Assembly: GCF_947507565.1 (NCBI RefSeq)
Contig: NC_089189.1
Span: 992,001-1,056,000 of the forward strand
Origin: Oscarella lobularis
Lineage: Eukaryota > Porifera > Homoscleromorpha > Homosclerophorida > Oscarellidae
Direction: 5' to 3'
DNA: 64,000 bases
Shown here: piece after piece, positions 14,901 to 26,900 of the stretch
Position numbering within the stretch: the stretch's first letter is position 1
Layout: every line of letters starts with the position of its first letter
The notes under the pieces: model-generated
Told to the model about the DNA's origin: nothing
Seen by the model: the letters and a program-made list of their open reading frames with translations, nothing else
The model's database searches: none
Program-made: the position numbers and the translations under genes

Positions 14901-17900
14901 GGAACGGCTCTCTTCGACGTTCACGGAACGACTGTGAGTGGCTACGTGCTGAGCGCCGACAACCTGACTCTTTCCTGGAGTGGATTCTACGAAACCGAAA
15001 CTGAAATATCCTCGTATTCATTTGCAATGGTCGCTCGAGAAGACAGTGCGACAGCCGAGTACATCGACGTCTCGCTTCTGACGAACGTCACTTTATCCGG
15101 AGCGGGTCTCAGCGACGGTAAGACCTATCGTGCGAAGATACGAGCCTACAATCTCGTTGGCCTCTATTCCGAAATCACGTCCGCCGATTTCGTCGTCCTC
15201 GACGGCACCAGTCCCGATCAGGGTCAAGTGGCCGACGGGAAACTGGAAGAGGGAAATCGCATGTATCAGTCAAACGACAGTCATCTGACGGCGCATTGGT
15301 TCGAGTTCGCCGACGCTCAGAGTGGAATCGAGGACTTTGTCGCCTGTTACGGACTTGACAACGAGACGCGAACAATCGATTGCATGAGTGTCGGCTTAGC
15401 GACGAGCGCCGACTTCTACGAACTCTATTTGGACAACGGACTCACGTACGCCGTCACCGTCACGGCAATCAATCGCGTCGGTCTCCGATCGACGTCGCGT
15501 TCGGACGGCGTTCTCATTGACTTTACTCCACCCGTACCAGGCGAAGTATACGACGGAATCAACTTTGAAGACATAGACTATCAGACGACATCGACGGTGG
15601 TTTCGGCTAGTTGGACGGCGTTCGTCGACGAGGAGAGCGGTATCGACTTCTACACGTGGCAAGTAAAACTGGTCGAGCCAATTTCGCAGCAGTACATCGC
15701 CGAGACGGAAGCCGGAGCCGGCCTACACGCAATCGGTTCCAATTTCGTCTTGAATCCAGGTTCCAAACTCGTCGCTTGCGTGTCGGCAATGAACAGGGCC
15801 GGTTTGAAGTCGGAGGCCTTTTCCGACGGCGTAATGGTCGATACAACGCCTCCCATTGCCGGTTACGTGTACGACGGTGAGGAAAGCGCCGGCTACGAAC
15901 AAGACTACTTTTCCGACGATAACGTGCTGCGTGCCTGGTGGAAAGACTTTTCCGATCCCGAGAGCGGTATCCTCGGCTATACGTACACGGTTTACGAGCA
16001 TTCGTTCAACGTTGAAGGCGGTTTTTGGTCGGACGGAATAGCGGTGCAGACGACTGCGGATTTAACGGAGCAGACGAACGTTGTTATACCGCTTGTCATT
16101 AACATTACTATGGGCGGTCGATACACGGTGGAAATCACGGCGCGAAATCGTGCCGGTCTCGAAACGTCGGCCGTTTCCGACGGCTGCAGACAGGTGCCCA
16201 TCGAAATGTGCTTCAGCGCCGAGACGTACGACGGCTATCGCTTCGCCGTCAATGCGTCGAGCTCGGAAGACGGCATCGGCGGTGCGATTCGCTTGACGTC
16301 GCCCGGAGAGGTTTTGTGCCAATCCAACTACTCGTATTTGAATCTTCCTCCGCGTACCGGCTTCTCGTGGACCATCTTCCAGGATTCTGGTAATGATACC
16401 AGTAACGTGACGGCAGCTGAGGCCGCTGACGACAATGCTACGAGCATTGTTATCCTGAATTCGACTACTATTGGTGCCTATACGCCGACGTATTCGCCGT
16501 GTTGTCGCGGTATCGGAGAACTGCCGATTTCCGTGACGACTCCCGATGCTACGTTGTCGTTTGTCAGCTTGACCGGTCCGACGACGACCCGACTCATATC
16601 TAGGAACCGTTTCGTCGTCGCTAACTTACAATACGTCGCTTTTGTTTGGGAGAGAGATACGTCGAGAGTGCAAGTGTTTCCCGTGACTGCGAGGGGAGAT
16701 TTGCCGTCAATTACTGGCGAGGAACTCGTTGTCGTTGTGTACAACGATAAATTGTTGTTCTTCGATGCCTCGGTGGAGACAGTAATTCAACTCGAACCTT
16801 TGCCTTTGTCTGCCGTTTCGCCGTCAGCAGCTCGTTTCGATCCAGGCCCAGAAGTTGAAATCCCTATTGGCCCTGATCCCCATTATCAGAACAGAACCAT
16901 TACAATTGATGTGGTCGTAGTATTTCCTGACGGATCGTCTCGCTTGTATTGCGGTTTGATTGCGTTTTCGCCAGGCGCTTCGGCTTGGCAAGCAGCAACC
17001 GATATCGCTACAGCAAACGACGTGCAACTATCTCGAAACGAATTCGGCCGAATTGCCGTCGCCCAGCCGTCAGCAGGCGTTGTCGATGTCTATTCATCTA
17101 GTGGCGGTAGTTTGAATGTTCTTGTGTCAATGTCGTCCGCCACTGTTTCCGGATTTCCGAGCAGTCTAACGGCAGCAAGACTATTTCCTCACAGCGATAG
17201 AATTGCCGTCAGTTCAGCCAACGGCGAGTGGAATTTGTTCTCGTTCACGTCATCAGGAGTCGTTACTCGTCTCTGTCATTTTTTCGGAAGCGTGACTTCA
17301 TACGACGACATTATTGAGATCGAAGAAACGGCGGATGGCGCTCACGTCTTGAACACGGTATCCGGCGAAGGCGGCACGTCCGTGACGTTGGTGAAGAATA
17401 TGGGGGACAGAGCGTATTGTCAACACGTGGGTATCATTCAAGTGGAGACAAGCAGCAGTGAAAGAATAACTTCCGCAAGTATCCGAGACCAAGTCGTCGC
17501 ATTCGCCTTCAACACGACAAACGATTCGTCGCCGCGAATTTATCTTGCGTCGTTCTGCTGGCCCAATAGCGCTCGTTCCCGTACTAACGCGAGAGAATTC
17601 TCGTTGCAGTGCCGTCAGTGCGCCGACGGAAAACGAAGCTCCGGCGGAACTCAGGACGATTGCACGACATGTGCGCAGAGTCAGTGTCTAGACGAAGATC
17701 AATCCTACATAACCACGTGGGCGTCTCCTCTCGATCTCGAACTCGACGGCGAATATCACATCGAAGTGACGGCAGAAGACGAAGCGGGGCAGCAAGTCAC
17801 TCACGAATCTCAAACTCTAACCGTCGACTTTACTCCGCCCGTCGCCGGCGAAGTATACGACGGAAAAAATCAAACCGATTTGGATTCGTCCAGCATGGCC

Positions 17901-20900
17901 GACTTCGAATTGACGGTCAGCTGGGGCGGTTTCTACGACGGCGAATCGGAACTCAAGGAATACTTATGGTGCGTCGGAACGGCACCGGGCCTCTGCGACG
18001 TCGTGGACTTCGATTCGGTTTCGGGAACAACGGAAGAAGTCGTCTGCACGGCTTGCGTATTCTCTATCGGAGTCTGGTACTACTCCACAGTCGTAGCCGT
18101 CAATTGGGCGCACCTGAACGCCTCTAGCAGTTCAAACGGATTCATCATTGATCCGACGCCACCCGTCGTTCATTTCGTCCGCGACGGATCAAACGGATCG
18201 GTCGATATAGACTTTCAATTGAGTACGGATCATTTAAGGGCATACTGGTCGGCTCACGACAACGAAAGCGGCATCTCCGAATACACGATCGCCGTGGGAA
18301 CGACGCCGACGACCGCTGACGTTCTCGACTACAAATCGGCCGGAAACGACGTCGAATGGATTGTCGGCGACCTGGTTCTCGAACAGAAAACAACCTATTA
18401 TATCTTACTGAGAGTTTACAACGGCGCTGAGATGTTCACGTTTGCTGCCAGCGACGGGGTTCTGATAGGCAAAGCGGAGGTTGAAACGGAGGAGGGCACT
18501 TCGATCTATCTAGGAACGACGGCAGTTAATGTCGATCTCGATTCTAACGATACCGAGAACAGTACAGAGCTGCCTCCTGGGTTGGAGGGATCGACCGGTG
18601 CCTTGCGGCTCGAGCCTGATGCCTCTCCGCCAGGCATCATTTTAACGGTTGAGTCCACTTCGTCGTCGAGAAGAAGACGTCGCTCTACCATTCAGCAAAT
18701 CAATCCGAGCGCCAATATTCCCTCTGGAGCTGTGCGGGTAAGTAAACGTTTTCACGTAAAAGACGCGTTTTTTTGACTCCAAACAACGCGTCTGTGGGGT
18801 CCCAAAGGGGCCTCACTTCATCAAAACGTTCGTGTTTGCTTTGCGATTAGATTTATCAGGATAACGGATAGAATTTTCGTAGCCTCCTCCTGTTATCAAT
18901 TTATCCTCGCGAGCACACTACTGAATCTGAATGTTTTATTTGTGCGTAGGATCTTTTGTATGGCGACTACACCGTCCTTCTGTCGTCGTCAAATGCGTCG
19001 GCTCCTATGGATCCACCGGCTTCTCTAGACACGGCCTACAACACCCAATCGATGCTGGAAGCTAATCCGAATGTCACCGATCATCTTGCCGTCGATCCTG
19101 AAACAATTGAACCAGTCGTCTATCTCTGGAACGGCACCAATTGGCTGTCACCTCAACAGGAAGTAGACAAGGAAGAAAGAACAGTCACTGCCTTCATGGC
19201 ACACATTCCGTCAGTGCAAGTAGCCCTGTTCTTCAGCTATCCACAACAGTACGGCGTCTTCCATTTCGACGACACTCACTTGTGCGGATGGTTCAGCCAG
19301 AATTCCGTATCCGTGACCGTACGACGATCGTTTGGCTTTGTCGGCACGGCAACCGTCAATTGGAGCGCCGAACCTCTCGACGGCTTCGGCGCTTCCGCCT
19401 CTCAAACGGGGACTCTATCCTTCGTCGAGAGCCAACCGACCGCCGTCTTCCAACTCGACGTCAGCGACGTGACCGGCTTTTCGTCGGCGACGATGCGAGT
19501 TCGTCTCGTCAGCGTCTCCCAACCGGCCTTAATCGACAGCGAACGCGACTTCACCATCGTCATTCTCGCGTCGACGAATCGTCCCTTCGGCGTCGTCGAA
19601 TTCACCGAAATCGAACCGAGCATTACGACCCCCGAAGTGGCGACGACGTTCCGCTACAGCGTGGAACGTCGCTGCTCGCGCGCCGACGTCGCTCTCTCCA
19701 CGATCACATTCAAAACCGAAGTAATGGACTCGGACGGCAACGAAGTCACCGGTCAAATTTCCCTACTGAGACCCGAGTGGCAGATATTCGCCGGTGGTAA
19801 GGAAACAATCGAATTCACGATCGTCGACGATAACGTACCGGAGTTGAACGCCTCGTACGTCATCGGTCTCACCTACGCCAGGCCGACCGACGTTGCCGTT
19901 GGACACAATAGCAAAATTCGCGTCGACGTGACGGAGAACGACGACGCTCGCGGTGTCGTCGAGTTCGTCAGCGACGAGACGACGGCTATCGAGAGTGACG
20001 GCGGCGTCGTTTCCGTGCCCGTCGTTCGTCGAAGAGGACTGTACGGCGACATCGAAGTCATTTGGAGCGGTGTCGATGGAACGGCAATCGGTGGCGAGGA
20101 TTTCTCCTTGCTCGACGGCTTTAGTCTCAACTACCCGGAAATGGGCAACTGGACGTACATCCAAGTCGGAATCGTCAACGATACGATCCCTGAAGACATC
20201 GAAGAATTCACTCTTGAGTTAGTCGAAGCGAGAGACGGTTCTCGACTCGGAAATATCACCACTCATCGGATTAGAATTATACCGATTAACGATAATGCGC
20301 CCGTTTTCGCCGTCAAGACGACGTCCGTTGTCATTCAGGAGGCAGACGTCATCAAAAGCAATTACGTCATCTACAGGGTAGCAGCATCTGATGCAGATCC
20401 GGGTTTGAATGGGCTACTACGCTACAACATATCCGGCGGCAATTGTTCGTTTTTGGAAGTCAACTCCATGACGGGAGACGTCTTCTTCCCACAGCCAATT
20501 CTCGCAGTTGTCCAACGGCGGTATTGCTTTGTGGTCGTCGAGGCGACCGATTCGGCGTACGCACCACTTTCCGACACCATGGAGATTCACGTGACCGTCA
20601 ACTACTCGTACAGCTGTCCGCCGGGGCAGTTTTCCAACACGAGCTTTTTGCCTTGCGACGACTGTCCACTCGACACGTACCAGCCCTTGTTCGGCGCTCG
20701 AAACTGCATACCTTGTCCAACGGACTATTTCACTGAGAACGCCGGTACAGTTATGCCAAACGAGTGCAGAGGTAATTCAACTTTACGTACACCTTGACTG
20801 TACTGGCTAACTAACAGTGTCTTTTCTTTACAGCTCCTTGCGCTCCAGGATACTACGCTATGGGTCACGGTTTAGAACCGTGTCAGCCCTGTCCTAAGGG

Positions 20901-23900
20901 TACGTATCAGGAGAGCAGTCGGGGTCGAAATTGCACCAAATGTCCGCCGTTTACGTATACGTTTAACGAGATGTCGATCAGCAATGCATCTTGCGTCGGT
21001 ACGGCCGAATCACTAATCGCCTAATGATAATTTAAGTTATTCTACCATCTCCTCTTAGCTGATACTGATGAAGATACCGTTTTGGACATCGTCGACAATT
21101 GCCCACTCGATGCCAATACGGATCAAAGTGACGGTGACGGCGACGGTCGTGGCGACGCGTGCGATTGCGACAGCCTACCTTGTACCAACCCCGATCCGGA
21201 TCCCGGGTGCAGGGAGATCAACGAGACGATCGAGTGCGACTGCTCGCTTGGACGAGGCGGTGCGCGCTGCGAAATCGAGGTCGACGAATGCGAGACGAAC
21301 GACTGCGCGGCCGGCTCGACGTGCGAAGATCTTCTCGCTATCTACATGTGCTGGTGTCCGCCGGACATGTGGGGATTCCACTGCGTTTACGACAATCCCA
21401 TGAGAGCGAGTGTCGTGGAGAATGCCGACTTGAGTACTTTCGTAGCGAATTACACGTCTGAAGCGAATGACCACGACATCTACAGCTCCCCAAGTTTCAC
21501 GCACGAAATCGTGTCTGGCAACGACCTTGGGTGGTTTAACATTAGCGGCGACTCGGGACTTGTTACCGTCGCCGGAGACGTCGACAGAGAAGTTCAATCG
21601 GTCGTCAACCTGACTATTTCCTTGACGGAAGATCGCGAAATGGGTGACTTGTATGGACGCTCGACGCAGTATCGCCTCGTCATTCAAATTCTCGACGAGA
21701 ACGACAAGACTCCCACGTTCGATCAGGACCCGTGGCGCGCAACTTTGGAAGAAGGCGCGCCCGGTGGAACGCACGTTGTGACCGTGGACGCGACTGACGA
21801 TGACGCGGGAACGAATGCGATGATTACGTACGCTATCGACAGTGGAAACGACATGGGCTATTTTGTTATTAACGAATACTCTGGCGTTATCACTCTTAAC
21901 AGCACGTGGACGTGGAACGGGACCAAGATCGTTTTAGCTGTAACAGCTGAGGACGCTGGAACGCCTCCTAACAAGGGATATTCCGAAATCATTATCTGTG
22001 TTGCTGGAAGCGAAGGAGATAATTGCGATAAAGGTATTTTGTACACTCTTTTGTTTTTTTTTAATTAATGAAACTCTCTTTCTAGACACTGACGAATGCG
22101 CGTCTTCGCCTTGTAGTTCTAACACGAAGTTCTGCGAAGACCTTGCAAACGACTTCAAGTGCGTGTGCCAGGATGGATATGCGGGAAAAACATGCAATGA
22201 GCGTAAGTTATTTGAACGTCGTTTGTCTATGGCATTCACTTCCATTTTTTTTCTGCAGCCGACTTGCCATGCTCGGACAAAAAATACGACTGCGCGGAGT
22301 ACGTTGCCTGTGCGCATAGCGCTTTCACCTGCGACAATTCTTTCTTCAACGACGTCTTGCAGCCGCTCTGCTCGATGACGAATAGCTCGTGGATTCAGAA
22401 TGCGACCGCGTGTCTCATCGAGTCGTCAGAAAAATTCATGGCTGACAAATTCGCTTTCAGACGCCGACCTCCGTTCGATTCCGAATGCCGCGACTTCGCC
22501 CGATACATGCATCGCGAGCAGAAACGATGCTTCGGCTACCAACTTTGCACGTCGTCGATTAGCGAATACGAAGCGTCCGAAGTGAACAAGGCACTGGGCA
22601 CGGATCAAAATCGCTTGCAGCTTCTTCGACTCGCGAAGAGATGTCAGAAAAGCTCTGATGGTCAAACCAAGGTCGTGCCAGAAATATCAAAAGAAGGTTT
22701 CACTATGTGCTACACTATTCCCGCCGGCACATTCACCCAGCACACCATCGACTTCGAACGCATCGAATCTCTCATCGACGGTGTTCACGTTGGCGAGTCG
22801 ACGGAAGAGGACTGTCGTCCGTGGTTGAGCGGAGGAACAAGAAAACGTCGCGATGCGGAAAGCCGACATCGTCGCTCGGTCAACGACACGACGACCGAAC
22901 CGCCAACCGCCGCCGATTTGTCCGATTTCCACGAGTTCCGATCCAATTCGACGTCTTCCGACGAAGTGTGTCAGAACAGTACTCTAAATGGCGCAGGACA
23001 GAACGTCTCGGCCGTGTGCACGGAGTGCGGAAACGGCGTCGCCGAGAAACTAAGCGACGGCGTCGAAGAATGCGACGACAACAACACGGTGAGCGGCGAC
23101 GGTTGCTCGTCGAATTGCACCATCGAGACGGGATACGATTGTACGGCGGAGGAAGGCGAGTTGAGCGCGTGCTACGCGAAGTCGTGCGGCGACGGAATTC
23201 GCGTCGGTGGCGAAGACTGCGACACGGGTGGAGCGATCGGATGCGAGAGCGTCACCTGCACCGTTTCGGTTGGATTCAGCTGCGTCACGCCGGCGTACAG
23301 TCTCAGTACGTGCAGCGCTGTTTGCGGAGATGGGCTCGTCGTTGGAAGCGAGGAGTGCGACGACGCGAATACGGCGAGTGGCGACGGTTGCAGTTCGAAT
23401 TGCACGGTCGAGATCGGGTACAACTGCTCGTCGTCGTTCGCTAACGGAACGTCGATTTGCGAGTTGAAAGACGGGTTCAATTGCACGGGAGGATGCTCGT
23501 TGTGCGGGAACGGAATTCGCGAGGTGCCGGAAGAGTGCGACGACGGCAATAACGACAATTTGGATGGATGCAATTCTGTTTGCCAAGTGGAAGAGCTGTT
23601 TGATTGCACGACCCCCATCGGCGATTTGAGCACGTGCGTTCATTACGGAGTTGACCTCAATGGAAAGGACAGCACGACGCTCAATCACGTCATTTGGTAC
23701 ACGAAGCAAAAGGAGATGGTTTTCTTGGTTGATCCGGAGCTGATCGACGCAAGCCGAATTGGCGATAACGTATGGGCTAGATTCTAAAATATTATCACGC
23801 TCTGACGATCGATTTTCATTTTCTTTTCTAGAAGTGGTCAGCAATCGAATTCGTTTTGGAGAATAGGAACGAGGATCTAGTTCTAAAGGAACAGGTATTT

Positions 23901-26900
23901 AGCAAATAGAGATCTACATAGTCAATCTTGGTCAATTTTTTTCTTAGATTGATTTTAACTGGCAAGAAGCTGTACGAGATTACAACCGCTTTACGTTTGC
24001 CGAAGCATCAGCTATAGCAGGAAAAGTGCAGACGTCTTTTGCTATTCCAGGAGGCGACGTAAATAAGTAAGTGCTTTGTTCGTCGTGGAAGCACATCGAA
24101 CTAACAGATTCTGATCTTTTACTAGGCCGTCGCTTCTAATTGAGCCGAGATCTGGCATGACTGCCAGTCTGAAAGACGTCCTTCTTCTCGTTGCCTATAA
24201 ACACGACTGTCCAACTCTCCCGGCAGACAACGTTACGAGGTGAACTTGACAGCAACCGCGAGTCCTATTGCACAAAAATTCTCTTTTTTTAATAGAATCA
24301 TAAGTATGATTGTGGAAGACACAAACGGTGCTCGCATGCAACCTGTAGAAATTGAAGTGACATTTGTTGCTACAAATGACCACGCTCCCAACGTCACAGT
24401 TTCAAGTGAAAAAGCCCATGTTTATTCCTTATTTTTTTACTACCTGGCTTATGTTTAGGTTCGGTTGCATACTTTACCGAAGGCAGTCCTACAGCTGTAA
24501 ACGTCGTGCCGAACAGAGGTCTTCGGATCACTGACCCTGATCATCCCCAGTACGAATGCACGAGAAAGACTTGCGTAGAGATTAGACTAACGAGAATTAT
24601 GTATTCAGCTATGCTATACAGTGGGCTGACGTCGTTTTGTCGTGCTTGGAATGCGACAATGAGATGCTGATGCTGGGCTCTTTGGCCGATGGAGTAAACG
24701 TACAGGTAGGAGAAACTAAAAACCAGTTCACACTAACTGTGACAGTTTGAAGTCACGTGCTTGAACGGGCTTGGCGTTCAATTTCTGATAATGTTTATTA
24801 GTATGATGCCAACACTGGTACATACAGCCTGAGGGGAAATTCATCTTTGCAAGTGTACCAAGATTTGCTTAACGACATCACCTACATCAACAGGTTAGTC
24901 GCTTTGTGTACTCTTGCTTGATTTACTGTAACATTTCTTGCAGTGCTATGGAGCCATTGAGGCCACTCAATCGTTCGGTTACAATCACTGTCTCAGACGG
25001 AACTTACAACACGACCATCGATTTAACGTAAAATAATTTCTCTCGTTAGCTCTGTCCTTTATCAAGTTTGCGTTAGGATCGTGATCATAAATGTCAATGA
25101 TCGTCCGGTGCTTCTTCTTAACGGACAAAATATGACTCAAGTGACGTTTACAGAAGGCGGTGACCGTGTTCTACTCGCTGACGGCATAACGGTTTCTGAC
25201 GAAGACGTCGAAGATTACATAACGAGGTATAGATAGAATGGGAAAAGGTTTGTAACCCCAGCTACGCTTTTATCTTCATGCACAGCGCAACCGTTCGAAT
25301 TGACTATGGAAGCAACGATCCGGTTTACAGTGACTTCTTGCAAATCAACGAAACTTTGCTTCCTTCTGGACTCACAGCAAGTTTCAGGCACCCTATGATG
25401 GTAAAACACCACATTGCTCGTTGTTATCTAGTTACAAAATTGTTCAATATAGACTATTCATGGCATGGCAACACCGGCGAATTACAGCATCGCTTTGTCA
25501 GCTATCAGCTTTTGGAATCAGGCTTCGGCACCGGCTAACATTGCTGCCTATACGAGGTCAGTCACGACAGTTAGTTTACCCATAGCCTGCAATCTAGCCC
25601 ATACTGCTTTTTAGACTTGTTATCTTTACTGTGCGCGATCATCGGCTAGCCAGTTACGAATTCCAAACTAATGTGAGCCTGGCTAAAGCTTATACGTATA
25701 CGAGTAACTGTAACTTAACGCTGACAGGTATCCGTCATTGTTGTCAACGATCGTCCCATCTTACGTCTCGGCCAAAACGACGAGGAGTACGCGCCCACGC
25801 AGGCTTTCCTCGAACGCGTCCGAACCTTCACCGAAGACGACCCAGATCGCCTGGCCGTCTTTCCCTCCGACTTCGTTTTGAGAGACATCGACAGTTCCAA
25901 CATTGCCAACGCTACAGTGGCATTCACTGGCGGCTTGGATACAAACGTGTTCGAAAATCTCACCATTGACGAAACCGTACTACAGTCGACGGGCATAACA
26001 ATGACGATGACGTGGAACGGAGACCAAGACGTCACCTTGTTTTTCAGCGGACTTGCTCCCGATTCTGATTACAAGAAGGCAAGCTAGAGAAGTCAGACAA
26101 GAGATGGGTAATGACGTACCTTTTCTTAGGTTCTCGCAACGATTACCTATTTTAATTGGCGCGACGAACTATGTCCCGGCGTGAGAGTGATCAATACGAC
26201 GGCGACCGACGATCAGGGTGCCGTCAGCGACACGTTGACCATTTTCATGGACGTTCGAGAGAGAAACGATCCGCCGGTGCTCGACCTGGGCGTCGGCTAC
26301 GACGTCCAAGACAACGTTTACGTAACGGAAGGAATGAGCGTTTTCAAACGCATTGCTACGACGCTGTATCGCGCTCGAATCAAGGACAAGGACTCGACGA
26401 ACCTGACGAGAGGCACCGTGAAACTCACGTATGATAAGCGTTATCTTTTATTGTACGTACAATATTAATTTTTTTTTCTTTCTGATTAAGGTCGTCACCT
26501 GATGGTTATCTGGATGAAAACGAGTATCTTGCTGTTGTCTATGGTATAAAACTGGCTGATGGAATGAGCGTAAGCGCTAAATATTTAATCTGCATTGTCT
26601 TATGATCTTTACCTTCAGGTGACTGCCGATGCTGATGGATACGGTCTCACTTTTGTTGGCATTGGAACTTACGAGGTACCAGTGCATGCATAAATAACTA
26701 AAGCAAGTACTTGAACTGCTTTTCTTTCTAGGATTATATTGATGCTATTGCGAGCGTTGGCTACATTACTCTTGCTGACGAGCCTCAGGTCTTTATTGGT
26801 GATACCTTCCAAAAGATCGATCGCTTTGTAAGTGGATATTGGGAAAGTCGTCTTGTCTTTGAGTTATTTTCTTTTTGCAGGTTGAAGTTACCCTCTGGGA

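Noticed and set aside
23010-23640. Bacterial contamination because of Myxococcus-type repeats
   Set aside because: The repeats are in a spliced exon with GT-AG introns on both sides and continuous frame with EGF and cadherin modules.
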